A stretch of DNA of 64,000 nucleotides from Desulfofundulus kuznetsovii DSM 6115 (GTDB lineage Bacteria; Bacillota; Desulfotomaculia; Desulfotomaculales; Desulfovirgulaceae). The number at the start of each line of letters is the position of its first letter. Position 1 is the first letter of the stretch. The notes beneath the pieces were generated by a model, which was not told the DNA's origin, ran no database searches, and worked only from the letters and a program-made list of their open reading frames with translations. The DNA lies in NCBI RefSeq assembly GCF_000214705.1, contig NC_015573.1, positions 12,501-76,500 on the forward strand, in the 5' to 3' direction. The position numbers and the translations under genes are program-made. Positions 18,621-26,559 of the stretch are shown in pieces.

Positions 18621-19385
18621 TTATGTAGGCCTGCAAATGTTCGTAACCTTCTGGACCTCCTCCGTCTTTGGCAGCCGGGCGACAATCTTTTCCACGTAGC
18701 CGTTCCTGGCAATCTCCGAGAGGGAGCGGGGGAAATTGATGTCATATACCCATGAGAGCATGAGCAGTTTGCGGTCGTTAAAATTTTTCATGTCATCGTA
18801 GTAACAGAGTTGTTCTTGAAGCAGGTTTCGAACCAGGACCGGCGAATAGCCCGGCGTATCGGGGAGGCCGGAAATCTGCTGCGCTTCTGGCTTATCGTTC
18901 TTACGGTCCAGGGAAGCGGTGAACATCTCCAGGATGTCCAGTTTATCCGCATCCCGGATCAGGCGGGCCAATAAAGAGAGGCGGTCCGGTAAATCCGGGG
19001 GCAGCGTACACAGGTTATGATACTCAATGGACCTGGTAATCAGTTTCCTTTCCTCTTCGGTCAGAGCCGCAAGCACCCCGGTCCGTTCCAGTTCGCGTAT
19101 GCCCAGGAGGGCATGGTTTTCCGAACGGCGGTCGTTAAAAGTATGGTAGAGGGCAAACTGTTTGAAGCGCCCGATATCGTGTAAAAGGGCGATGGTTTCG
19201 GCCAGGTAAAGGTCTTCAGGCTCCAGGTTTAAAGAGCTTCCGATACGCAATATTTTCTCGCAGACCCTTTTGGTGTGTTCCTCCTTGAGCCTGATTCCTG
19301 CCTGAACGTCGGGGTCGTCATGGTAAAAACCCTTAACGTATTGGTTAAACCAGTCCTTTAAGGCCTGTAGCTGCTTCCGTTGCAA
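18621..19385 (-). CDS. HD-domain phosphohydrolase family protein
   Basis: 254 residues. The metal site is seen as HTKRVCEKILRIG (first His), LLHDIGRFKQFALYHTF (HD pair) and a distal Asp in LIRDADKLDILEMF. Two further His residues lie in the middle (SIEYHNL, ENHALLG). The N-terminus is helical. This is a stand-alone HD protein without GGDEF, PAS or nucleotide-binding partner, so the substrate (cyclic nucleotide, dNTP or phosphate ester) cannot be said. It is monocistronic and convergent with the tautomerase gene. The 333 bp beyond its start hold the tRNA-Ser promoter and no gene. Confidence 0.8.
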   Translation of the reverse strand: MQRKQLQALKDWFNQYVKGFYHDDPDVQAGIRLKEEHTKRVCEKILRIGSSLNLEPEDLYLAETIALLHDIGRFKQFALYHTFNDRRSENHALLGIRELERTGVLAALTEEERKLITRSIEYHNLCTLPPDLPDRLSLLARLIRDADKLDILEMFTASLDRKNDKPEAQQISGLPDTPGYSPVLVRNLLQEQLCYYDDMKNFNDRKLLMLSWVYDINFPRSLSEIARNGYVEKIVARLPKTEEVQKVTNICRPT

Positions 19386-19637
19386 AATCCCGTCTCCTTT
19401 CGACCAAAGAAATTTACAAATAATGGTGGGGGCAGGATAATTAATTTTATTAAAAATAATAGTACCATATCAGGAAGCCAACAGGTAACAGGTGTTGGAG
19501 TTTACCTTACTTTTTTGCTTGTAGTACCGGGGGGCGGGGGGCGGCAAAACCCTTGCAAAAACCCGCCTTTAGTTGTAAAATATAAAGGCGGGGAGCCGGC
19601 GGCTGGCACCCTTAAACCCTTTGCCAGTTGCCCCCTC

Positions 19638-19666
19638 TTGAGTTTTTTGTGCGGCATGGATATAAT
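19638..19666 (+). promoter_or_regulatory. Promoter for tRNA-Ser(GGA) and SRP RNA (TTGAGT-17-TATAAT)
   Basis: -35 TTGAGT at 19638-19643, 17-bp spacer, consensus -10 TATAAT at 19661-19666, 53 bp before the tRNA. Confidence 0.75.
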
Positions 19667-19718
19667 AAAATGTACTAAAGAATAGCGTACCAGCGGCAGT
19701 AGGCCACGGCCATAGCGT

Positions 19719-19813
19719 GGAGAGATGGCTGAGTGGTTGAAGGCGCTCGCCTGGAGAGCGAGTAGACGGGTACAAAGCCTGTCTCGTGGGTTCGAATCCC
19801 ACTCTCTCCGCCA
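19719..19813 (+). tRNA. tRNA-Ser (anticodon GGA)
   Basis: 95 nt; acceptor GGAGAGA/TCTCTCC with encoded CCA. Anticodon loop CTGGAGA between CTCGC and GCGAG. Long variable arm. Reads UCC and UCU. Completes the serine set in this window. Confidence 0.95.
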
Positions 19814-19870
19814 GTGACAAGTTTTTGGCCGCAGGTTTGGCATGGCCGGCCTACGGCCGGTGGAAGCATT

Positions 19871-20139
19871 GGCCGTGCTAGACGGGGAGGTAGCGGTGCC
19901 CTGTACCCGCAAGCCGCTGTAGCGGGGTCGAATTCCTGTCCGCGGGTGTGGCTTGTGGGGTCTGGCCCCTGTAAGGGGTGACGACGGTTGGGTCTTGCGC
20001 GACGGAGACTTCTGAACCGTGTCAGGTCCTGGCGGAAGCAGCACTAAGGAAGCCCCTCCGGGTGCCGCAAGGGTGCCTGACCCGAGCTACCTGCAGGGGT
20101 AACGCCCGGAAGTCACCATTCAACGACAGGTGCACGGCC
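19871..20139 (+). ncRNA. ffs: Signal recognition particle RNA, long (Alu-domain) form
   Basis: About 269 nt, similar in size to B. subtilis scRNA. Ends pair: GGCCGTGC (19871-19878) with GCACGGCC (20132-20139). The helix 8 SRP54-binding signature GTCAGGTCCTGGCGGAAGCA and following CAGCACTAAGG lie near 20020-20050, and the 5' part folds into an Alu-like domain. It lies directly before dnaX, as scr does in Bacillus. Confidence 0.92.
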
Positions 20140-20152
20140 AATAAAATTTCGC

Positions 20153-20180
20153 GAACTGCGTAAAAGCAGTTCTTTTTTTT
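20153..20180 (+). terminator. SRP RNA terminator
   Basis: GAACTGC (20153-20159), loop GTAAAA, GCAGTTC (20166-20172), then eight T. Confidence 0.95.
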
Positions 20181-20303
20181 CTATAAAGAGGAAATTAATT
20201 AAAAGGTGACGAATTTGTTGTAAGGCTTTTGTGCCAGGCGTTGCGCATCCAACAACTGCCGTGCCGTATGGCAATTTAAATGAGCTCCGTGGAGTGAATT
20301 ACC

Positions 20304-22055
20304 ATGTCCTACCAGGCCCTTTACCGCAAATGGCGCCCCAGTCGTTTTAAAGAAATTGTCGGTCAGGAGCACGTTACCCTTACGTTGCAGAATGCCCTGC
20401 TGGCCGGGAGAGTTGCCCACGCCTACCTTTTTTGCGGTCCCCGGGGCACGGGCAAAACAACTACGGCCAAGGTGCTGGCCAAGGCATTGAATTGCCTTGC
20501 CCGCCAGGGATCCGAGCCTTGCAATGAATGTGCCGTATGCCGGGAGATTAACGCGGGCACGTCCATGGATGTGGTGGAAATAGATGCCGCCTCCCACCGG
20601 GGCATTGATGAAATCCGGGAGTTGCGGGAAAAAGTGAGATTTTCGCCGGCCCTGGCCGGCTACCGGGTTTATATTATAGACGAAGTGCATATGCTGACCA
20701 GTGAAGCCTTTAATGCCCTGTTGAAAACTTTAGAGGAGCCGCCCGCCCATGTGGTTTTTGTTCTGGCCACCACCGAGCCCCATAAGGTTCCCCTGACCAT
20801 CCTGTCCCGGTGCCAGCGTTTTGATTTTCATCCCATTGGTCTTGGGGATATGCTGGCTCGCTTGCGGGAGGTGGCCACCGGATCAGGTTTTCAAGTGGAA
20901 GAGGAGGCTTTATACCTGATTGCCCGGGCTGCCGATGGCGGCCTGCGGGACGCTCTGGGCATCCTGGATCAGGCGGCGGCCTATGGCAACATGGTTGTTA
21001 CCGTAGACCATGTGCACCGGATTATGGGTACCGTCCGGGACGACCTGCTGGATGGGGCAGCCCGGGACCTGGCGGCCGGCCGGGTCGACCGCTTGCTGCA
21101 CCTGGTGGCCGCCCTGGTGGCAGAAGGAAAGGACCTGCGCCTCTTTGTCCAGGGGCTGGCGGCTTATTTGCGCAACCTCATGCTGGTCCGTGTTTCACAC
21201 CAGGAAGAGCTGGTCCTGGCTCCCGGGGAAAGGGAGCGTTTGCTGGAACGGGCCGGTGAATTTACCCGGGAACAATTGCTGTACATTTTACAGGTGCTGA
21301 CCCGGGTGGAACAGGATATGAAATGGGCCAGCCAGCCCCGCATTTTGCTGGAGGTAGCCCTGGTGGAAGCTACCCGTCCCGAAGGTGGTGATTCCCTGGC
21401 CGCCCTTGCCCGGCGGCTGGAACAGCTGGAGTCTCGCCTGGAGCAGTTGGTGGCCGGCGGCTTGCAAGGTTCCGGGGGGGGAAAAGATATTATCGAAGAA
21501 GAGATCCACCCTCCAGAGGAAAGAATGGAAGCCAGACACAGGGGTGACACAAGCACAAAACGGTCCCAGGCAAGCAAAAACACCGCCGCAGGCGAGAGGG
21601 GGAAAAAACGAAACGTTACAAAAAACGTTACAAAAGAAGTTCAGTTAAATGAAGCCGAAAAAGTCGCCCCCGGAAACGGGAATGTTTGCGCCAACGGCGG
21701 GGTCACTCTGGACAAAATCAGGCAGCGCTGGCCGCAGGTGCTGGATCTGGTCCGCAGCAAGAGCGTTCCAGTATACAATTATCTTACCCACAGCTGGCCG
21801 GAACAGGTTGAGGAGGGTTGCTTAACCATAGCCTTCGGCCCCGATGACATGTTCAAGGAGTTGCTGGACACGGCGGTAAACCGCCGGGTGCTGGAAGAGG
21901 CGCTGGCCGTTTTATTCCCGGGGACCTGGCGGGTAAACATAGTATACGGAAAAGCGCCCCCGGAGAAAAGGCAACCGGAGGATGCAAGTGAGCAGCTTGA
22001 CGCCGCAACGGCCATCCAGCTGTTCGGGGGAGAAGAGATAGAAGAAAACAAGTAA
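20304..22055 (+). CDS. dnaX: DNA polymerase III subunits gamma/tau
   Basis: Clamp-loader ATPase. 583 residues, ATG start. Walker A GPRGTGKTTTAKVLAK (about 45), zinc module CNECAVCREI preceded by CLARQG, Walker B IIDEVHML, sensor-1 VLATTEPHK and the SRC arginine-finger box ILSRCQRF are all present. Domain III follows to about 375. A linker rich in Lys, Asn and Thr (about 420-450) leads to a tau-specific C-terminal region starting near DKIRQRWPQVLDLVRS. A heptamer A-AAA-AAC in the linker (21620-21626) could give a shorter gamma form. It sits in the conserved dnaX-ybaB-recR-bofA order. Confidence 0.97.
   Translation: MSYQALYRKWRPSRFKEIVGQEHVTLTLQNALLAGRVAHAYLFCGPRGTGKTTTAKVLAKALNCLARQGSEPCNECAVCREINAGTSMDVVEIDAASHRGIDEIRELREKVRFSPALAGYRVYIIDEVHMLTSEAFNALLKTLEEPPAHVVFVLATTEPHKVPLTILSRCQRFDFHPIGLGDMLARLREVATGSGFQVEEEALYLIARAADGGLRDALGILDQAAAYGNMVVTVDHVHRIMGTVRDDLLDGAARDLAAGRVDRLLHLVAALVAEGKDLRLFVQGLAAYLRNLMLVRVSHQEELVLAPGERERLLERAGEFTREQLLYILQVLTRVEQDMKWASQPRILLEVALVEATRPEGGDSLAALARRLEQLESRLEQLVAGGLQGSGGGKDIIEEEIHPPEERMEARHRGDTSTKRSQASKNTAAGERGKKRNVTKNVTKEVQLNEAEKVAPGNGNVCANGGVTLDKIRQRWPQVLDLVRSKSVPVYNYLTHSWPEQVEEGCLTIAFGPDDMFKELLDTAVNRRVLEEALAVLFPGTWRVNIVYGKAPPEKRQPEDASEQLDAATAIQLFGGEEIEENK
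21620..21626 (+). other. Candidate -1 frameshift heptamer in dnaX
   Basis: In zero frame the codons are ACA AAA AAC, so the heptamer A AAA AAC is in the correct phase for simultaneous -1 slippage. The -1 frame reads eight more codons and stops at TGA 21650-21652. That gives a protein of about 449 residues, ending between the clamp-loader core and the tau domain. A purine-rich AGAGGGGG lies 18 nt upstream. Function is not shown. Confidence 0.35.
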
Positions 22056-22086
22056 AGTGCAGTAAAATCGTTTTGTTAACTACAAA

Positions 22087-22339
22087 GGCACGGCGTTGTC
22101 CAGAGCGAACGATTTTGCGGAGCGCCGGTAACAGCACCCGGTGAAGCGAGGGTGCCGGCTCGGCTCTCGAGGACGCAAGATCAGCTAGCCGAAAGAAAAA
22201 ATTTGAAACACATTGGTTCAAAGCCTACCAACGAAGCGCAACCAGTTTACGGGCAATCCGCAGAGAGCTAGAGCCGGCCCGAAGCGAACCGTGGTGCTGT
22301 CGGCGCGGAGCATATGAGTGAGCGGGGCAACGCCGTGCC
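22087..22339. repeat. Long palindromic element between dnaX and ybaB
   Basis: Terminal inverted repeat GGCACGGCGTTG (22087-22098) / CAACGCCGTGCC (22328-22339), 12 bp perfect. Nested pairings go inward: CGCCGGTAACAGCACC with GGTGCTGTCGGCG, GCCGGCTC with GAGCCGGC, and a central TTTGAA/TTCAAA hairpin near 22201-22220. The whole 253 bp can fold into one long imperfect hairpin. No ORF. It fills most of a 336-bp gap in an otherwise tight operon, suggesting a non-autonomous insertion. GCGA-rich motifs resemble those of the element at 33.7 kb, although the sequences differ. Confidence 0.7.
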
Positions 22340-22391
22340 TGGAAAGTAAGTTGGCTAAAAAATTACGACAATTTAAAAGGAGAGATCAATC

Positions 22392-22706
22392 ATGATGGGC
22401 AATATGAACAAAATGCTGAAGCAGGTCCAGAAAATGCAGGCGGAAATGATGCGCCTGCAGGAGGAACTGGGCAACCGGACGGTGGAAGCCACCGCCGGGG
22501 GAGGAGCCGTAAAGGCCGTGGTGAACGGGAAGCAGGAACTGGTGGCCCTGGAAATAAAGCCCGAGGCAGTGGACCCGGAAGATGTGGAAATGTTGACAGA
22601 GCTTGTTCTCACTGCCGTAAACAGCGCACTCAATCAATCCCGGGAAATGGTGACCAGGGAAATGGGCAAGCTGACTGGCGGACTGAACCTGCCCGGCCTC
22701 TTTTAG
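22392..22706 (+). CDS. YbaB/EbfC family nucleoid-associated protein
   Basis: 104 residues. The N-terminal helix NKMLKQVQKMQAEMMRLQEE and the glycine-rich turn TAGGGAVKAVVNGKQELVAL are diagnostic. These small dimers bind DNA and are nearly always encoded between dnaX and recR, as here. ATG start after AAAGGAGAGATC; a second ATG follows directly. It is spaced only 12 bp from recR. Confidence 0.95.
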   Translation: MMGNMNKMLKQVQKMQAEMMRLQEELGNRTVEATAGGGAVKAVVNGKQELVALEIKPEAVDPEDVEMLTELVLTAVNSALNQSREMVTREMGKLTGGLNLPGLF

Positions 22707-22718
22707 GGGTGAAAACCG

Positions 22719-23321
22719 GTGAGGTATCTTTCCGGCCCTGCAAACCGCCTGATTGAGGAGCTGTCCAAGCTGCCCGGCATCGGTCCCAAAACGGCCCAGC
22801 GCCTGGCCTTCCACCTTTTGAACGCTCCGCCGGAAGTAGCCCACAACCTGGCCCGGGCGCTGGTTTTCGCCCGCGATAACGTCCGCTATTGTTCGGTCTG
22901 CGCCAACCTCACCGACCGGGAGGTCTGCCAGATTTGCTCCGACCCGGAGCGGGACCCCACCCTTCTCTGCGTGGTCCAGGAGCCGCGGGACGTGGTGGCT
23001 ATGGAAAAAACCCGGGGCTACCGGGGGCTCTACCACGTCCTCCAGGGGGCCATCTCCCCCCTGGCCGGGGTTGGTCCGGACGACCTGACCATCAAGCAGC
23101 TTCTGGCCAGGTTGGGCGAAGGAAAGATCAAAGAGGTAATTCTGGCCACCAATCCGGACGTTGAAGGTGATGCCACCGCCCTTTACCTTGCCCAGCTAAT
23201 CAAACCCCTGGGTTTGAAGGTTACCCGCATTGCCCACGGTTTGCCCGTGGGCGCCCACCTGGAATATGCCGATGAGATGACCCTGGCCAGGGCCCTGGAA
23301 GGTCGCCGGGAATTAACATAA
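22719..23321 (+). CDS. recR: Recombination protein RecR
   Basis: Acts with RecO and RecF to load RecA at gaps. 200 residues, GTG start after AGGGGTGAAAA. N-terminal helix-hairpin-helix [21 protein letters not shown]4 zinc finger [16 protein letters not shown] (about 57-72). Toprim domain with [14 protein letters not shown] and the acidic motif [17 protein letters not shown]-terminal [17 protein letters not shown]. Complete and typical. Confidence 0.97.
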   Translation: MRYLSGPANRLIEELSKLPGIGPKTAQRLAFHLLNAPPEVAHNLARALVFARDNVRYCSVCANLTDREVCQICSDPERDPTLLCVVQEPRDVVAMEKTRGYRGLYHVLQGAISPLAGVGPDDLTIKQLLARLGEGKIKEVILATNPDVEGDATALYLAQLIKPLGLKVTRIAHGLPVGAHLEYADEMTLARALEGRRELT

Positions 23322-23396
23322 GAAGAGAGCATATTTTTCCATTCCACCCCATATACATGCCGTGGGACGAGATTGCCGGCAAAAGGGGTGGGACTG

Positions 23397-23660
23397 ATGG
23401 AATTAAAATTATTTTTTTTAATAGGCCTCGGGCTTTTGGGATTATTTCTCATGGGCGGTGTTTTGTTTAAGGTTTTTAAATTTAGCTTGCAGTTGATCCT
23501 GCACATCCTGCTGGGGGGAGTCCTGTTGCTTTTGTTCAATATTTTCCTCGGACAGTTGGGCTTAAGGATCGCTGTTAACCCGGTTACTCTCCTCACCGCT
23601 GGATTGCTCCAGGTACCCGGGGTACTCCTGTTAATCCTGCTGCACTACTTTTTTATTTAG
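23397..23660 (+). CDS. bofA: Pro-sigmaK processing inhibitor BofA family protein
   Basis: 87 residues from ATG 23397 (AAAAGGGGTGGG upstream); a longer TTG reading from 23373 is unlikely. Almost entirely hydrophobic with two to three membrane segments (LFFLIGLGLLGLFLMGG, LQLILHILLGGVLLLLFN, LLQVPGVLLLILLHY). The internal INxxTxLxxGxLGxPG-like end reads VNPVTLLTAGLLQVPG, as in BofA. In Bacillus BofA holds the SpoIVFB protease inactive in the forespore outer membrane. Gene order recR-bofA is conserved. Supports a spore former. Confidence 0.88.
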   Translation: MELKLFFLIGLGLLGLFLMGGVLFKVFKFSLQLILHILLGGVLLLLFNIFLGQLGLRIAVNPVTLLTAGLLQVPGVLLLILLHYFFI

Positions 23661-23706
23661 ATCAGTTTATTTAGATTAACGTAAATTCTGCAATTTTTGG
23701 CTTGTG

Positions 23707-23735
23707 TTGACGTGGAGTCCTTTTTGCAATATACT
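23707..23735 (+). promoter_or_regulatory. Strong promoter in the bofA-downstream gap (TTGACG-17-TATACT)
   Basis: -35 TTGACG at 23707-23712, 17-bp spacer, -10 TATACT at 23730-23735. It points at a terminator only 60 bp further on, not at a gene. Confidence 0.65.
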
Positions 23736-23741
23736 AAATAC

Positions 23742-23824
23742 GGAGTGAAAGGGCGTGATAGAATAAGTAAAATTAGTAAAGATTAATAAAATTAGGGACA
23801 GTAGCCCCAACTGTCCCGGTTTTC
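23742..23824 (+). ncRNA. Candidate small transcript of about 85 nt
   Basis: Bounded by the promoter at 23707-23735 and a perfect 8-bp terminator hairpin GGGACAGT (23795-23802) / ACTGTCCC (23810-23817) followed by GGTTTTCATT. The 5' part has repeated AGTAAA/AATAAA words and no ORF beyond two codons after the only ribosome-site-like sequence. Could be a small regulatory RNA or a short untranslated transcript. Confidence 0.4.
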
Positions 23825-23826
23825 AT
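23795..23826 (+). terminator. Terminator before the 23.9 kb gene
   Basis: GGGACAGT-AGCCCCA-ACTGTCCC hairpin followed by GGTTTTCATTCTT. Confidence 0.75.
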
Positions 23827-23902
23827 TCTTAATGTTGTTATAATCTTTTTAGAAAATATACAGGGATTTTAAAATTTTTATTTTCGCGTCGCCCTGGCGG
23901 AG

Positions 23903-24577
23903 GTGAGGTGTATTTCCGGCCGGATAGTAGAAGCCTATATTGGAGAGTATGCCAGTGGCAAGAGTGAAGTGGCAGTCAATCGGGCTATTTTTCTAGCCTC
24001 CAGCGGCCGGCGGGTTAACCTGGTTGATCTGGACATCGTGGAGCCCTGCTATACCCTGCGGCCGATCAAGAAAAAATTAACTGCCATGGGGATGAATGTA
24101 GTAGCCTGGGAAACCAGGGAGATGATGGGTTTGGGAGAAACGGGAAGCATCCTTCACCCCGCCAATCGCTGGGCCCTAAGGCTTCCCGGGGACGTAATCC
24201 TTGATATCGGGTACGGCGTGGAAGGAGCCAAAACCTTAAACCTGGTGGAGGGTGCGGCCACCGACCCTGACTTAAAAATTTTCGCGGTGGTAAACGTAGG
24301 CCGGCCCATGACCGGTACCGTGGAAGAAATTGTGGAGTATGTCCGGTCCCTGGGGAGAGTGGATGGCCTGATTAACAACAGCCACCTGGGTGACGAAACC
24401 ACCGTGGAATTTGTCCAGGAAGGGGCAAGGATTGTGGACGAGGCTGCCAGGCAACTGGGCATTCCCGTAGTGGCCACTACCGTCCTGGAAGAGCTGGCCC
24501 GGGTCATCGGCACCCATGATGCGGCAGGCCACCCGGTGTGGCCCATCAAGCGTTATATGCCCCAAACCCTGTGGTGA
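23903..24577 (+). CDS. P-loop NTPase-like protein linked to the 2-oxoacid oxidoreductase cluster
   Basis: 224 residues. The region YIGEYASGKSEVAVNRAIFL looks like a deviant Walker A (GxxxSGKSE). VNLVDLDIVEPCYTLRP gives an Asp-rich second strand, as in MinD/CobQ-type NTPases, and FAVVNVGRPMTG and LINNSHLGDETT resemble their base-contact strands. The C-terminus is a helix pair ending RYMPQTLW. No function can be assigned. It lies 98 bp before korA on the same strand, and an assembly or regulatory role for that complex is only a guess. The GTG start at 23903 is uncertain because GGAGGTGA overlaps it. Confidence 0.7.
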   Translation: MRCISGRIVEAYIGEYASGKSEVAVNRAIFLASSGRRVNLVDLDIVEPCYTLRPIKKKLTAMGMNVVAWETREMMGLGETGSILHPANRWALRLPGDVILDIGYGVEGAKTLNLVEGAATDPDLKIFAVVNVGRPMTGTVEEIVEYVRSLGRVDGLINNSHLGDETTVEFVQEGARIVDEAARQLGIPVVATTVLEELARVIGTHDAAGHPVWPIKRYMPQTLW

Positions 24578-24619
24578 AAAAGAAAAGCTCTTTTTGCGCT
24601 TCTCTTAAGGGTAAGAGTG

Positions 24620-24642
24620 AATGTTCAGCATCGCTGAACATT
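24620..24642. other. Perfect 10-bp inverted repeat before korA
   Basis: AATGTTCAGC (24620-24629), ATC, GCTGAACATT (24633-24642), without a following T-run, 33 bp before the korA start. It could be a regulator operator or an mRNA-stabilising hairpin. Confidence 0.5.
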
Positions 24643-24675
24643 AACGGGATAAGATTTCAGGAGGTGTAGGTCTTT

Positions 24676-25764
24676 ATGCCTGACAAACCAATTGAGGGTG
24701 AAAAGCGGGTCTTTATGACCGGTAATGAGGTGGTTGCCTGGGCTGCGCTGGTGGCCGGCGCCGAGATCATGTACGGTTACCCGATTACCCCTCAGAATGA
24801 AATCATGCACTACTGGACCCGCCTGGCACCCAAATATGGCCGCGAGTTCCTGCAAACGGAGGATGAGCTTTCCGCCGGTTTTACCACCATCGGCGGAGTG
24901 CTGGCGGGACGCAAAGCCTTCACCGCCACGGCAGGACCGGGTAACACCTTAATGCAGGAACCCATGTCCATGGCTGAGGCCATGCGCCTGCCTACCGTAG
25001 TGGTAATCCAGCAGCGGGGCGGCCCCTCCACGGCCACTGTAATTTACTCCCAGCAGGAAGTGACCATGACCACCCTGGGCGGCAACGGCGAGGGTCTGCG
25101 TATCGTCTATTCCACCGCCAACCACCAGGAGCTCTTTGATTATACCATCAAGGCCTTCAACACAGCCTGGAAATATCGTTTCCCCACCTTTATCCTGGGC
25201 GACGGCTACCAGGCGAAAATGAGGGAATCCCTGACCATCTACGACCCCGCCAGCCGGGGCATTGAGCTGGTAGAAGCCGAGCCTTACTTTGGTAAGCCCG
25301 GCGTTCCCGGGGTGGACAGGCCTCCCACGCAGCTGCGCAATACCTACAACGTGGAAGAAGAACTCTACGAGGTGCTGGAAGGATACTTCAAGGATTATGC
25401 GAAAATCGCCCCGGAAGTAGCGGAGCATGAGGCCTTTGGTCTTGAGGATTCCGACCTGGTGGTGATTTCCCACGGCGTTGTATCCCGGGCATGTAAGGCC
25501 GCCGTTAAAGAACTGCGGGAAGAGGGTATCAAGGTTGGTTACTTCCGTCCCATCACCCTGCGTCCCCTTCCGGTGGAGGCCATCCGGGAAACGGCCAACA
25601 AGGTCAGACGGTTCCTGGTGGTGGAATCGGCCCAGGGGCAGCTGGCCAGGCTTTTGAAGGAAGCGGCTTTCGGATGCCCCGTGGAAATGCTGGATCTTTT
25701 CAAGCCCGGTGTAGGCATCACTGCCGAAGATGTGGTCAGCCGCGTGAAAGAGATCGCCGGTTAA
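24676..25764 (+). CDS. korA: 2-oxoacid:ferredoxin oxidoreductase, alpha subunit
   Basis: 362 residues. The N-terminal pyrimidine-domain signature GNEVVAWAALVAGAEIMYGYPITPQ (here cited in part), QTEDELSAG and TATAGPGNTLMQE are typical of the alpha subunit of four-subunit 2-oxoglutarate or branched-chain oxoacid ferredoxin oxidoreductases. Residues 250-360 form the C-terminal transketolase-like domain (ISHGVVSRACKAAVKELREE). With the next three genes it oxidatively decarboxylates a 2-oxoacid with CoA, reducing ferredoxin. I favour 2-oxoglutarate (KorABCD) but VorABCD is possible. ATG start after AGGAGGTG. Confidence 0.9.
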   Translation: MPDKPIEGEKRVFMTGNEVVAWAALVAGAEIMYGYPITPQNEIMHYWTRLAPKYGREFLQTEDELSAGFTTIGGVLAGRKAFTATAGPGNTLMQEPMSMAEAMRLPTVVVIQQRGGPSTATVIYSQQEVTMTTLGGNGEGLRIVYSTANHQELFDYTIKAFNTAWKYRFPTFILGDGYQAKMRESLTIYDPASRGIELVEAEPYFGKPGVPGVDRPPTQLRNTYNVEEELYEVLEGYFKDYAKIAPEVAEHEAFGLEDSDLVVISHGVVSRACKAAVKELREEGIKVGYFRPITLRPLPVEAIRETANKVRRFLVVESAQGQLARLLKEAAFGCPVEMLDLFKPGVGITAEDVVSRVKEIAG

Positions 25765-25794
25765 TGGCGAAACAAGGAAAGGAGGCCATTTTTG

Positions 25795-26559
25795 ATGTCT
25801 GTGCAACCTGCCATGCCCAAGAGCTGGCGTGTAGATACCAAGCCCCACAAGTTTTGTCCCGGTTGCGGCCACGGCCTGGTGCTGAAGGCGCTGGGGCAGG
25901 CCATTGACGAACTGGGGATCCAGGACCGGGCCGTTTTTGGCTGTGATATTGGCTGTTCCCTGCTTGCCTGGGACTTCTTCAACGTGGATACCATTCAAAC
26001 CCACCACGGCCGCACCACGCCCGTGATCACGGGTTTAAAGCGGGCCAATCCCAACCTCATCGGCATTGCCTACATGGGTGACGGCGGCGGCTATGCCATT
26101 GGTTCGCAGCACCTGGTAAATGCCGCGTCAAGAAATGAAAAGATCACCGTGATCCTGGTGAACAATACCCAGTACGGCATGACCGGCGGCCAGATGGCGC
26201 CAACCACCCTGCCCGGGCAGAAGACCGAAACCACACCCTACGGCCGGGATCCGGAAAAAACCGGTTATCCCACCCAGGGTCCGGAAATGGTGGCCGCCAT
26301 TACCCGGGAGGGGGCGTACGTGGCCCGGGGTACGGTGGCTAACCTGCGGCAGTTAAAGAATTACCTGAAAAAGGCCCTGGAAAACCAGATGGCCGGCAAC
26401 GGTTTTTCCTTTGTGGAGGTCCTCTCCACCTGCCCGACAAACTGGCGGACCAACGCCGAGGAGACCTGGAAAATGGTAGAACAGGAACTTCCCAAGTACT
26501 TCAAGGTGGGCGAAATTAAAGTGCCCGGCGGCCAGAAGGAGGGCGAGGCAAATGGCTAA
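25795..26559 (+). CDS. korB: 2-oxoacid:ferredoxin oxidoreductase, beta (TPP-binding) subunit
   Basis: 254 residues from ATG 25795 (GGAAAGGAGG upstream); a TTG one codon earlier is less likely. The thiamine diphosphate motif is seen as YMGDGGGYAIGSQHLVNAA ... VNNTQYGMTGGQ. The N-terminal KFCPGCGHGLV carries the CPGCG cysteines common in this subunit, and GCDIGCS follows. The C-terminus has SFVEVLSTCPTNWRT. The next gene starts inside its last codons (8-bp overlap), indicating translational coupling. Confidence 0.92.
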   Translation: MSVQPAMPKSWRVDTKPHKFCPGCGHGLVLKALGQAIDELGIQDRAVFGCDIGCSLLAWDFFNVDTIQTHHGRTTPVITGLKRANPNLIGIAYMGDGGGYAIGSQHLVNAASRNEKITVILVNNTQYGMTGGQMAPTTLPGQKTETTPYGRDPEKTGYPTQGPEMVAAITREGAYVARGTVANLRQLKNYLKKALENQMAGNGFSFVEVLSTCPTNWRTNAEETWKMVEQELPKYFKVGEIKVPGGQKEGEANG

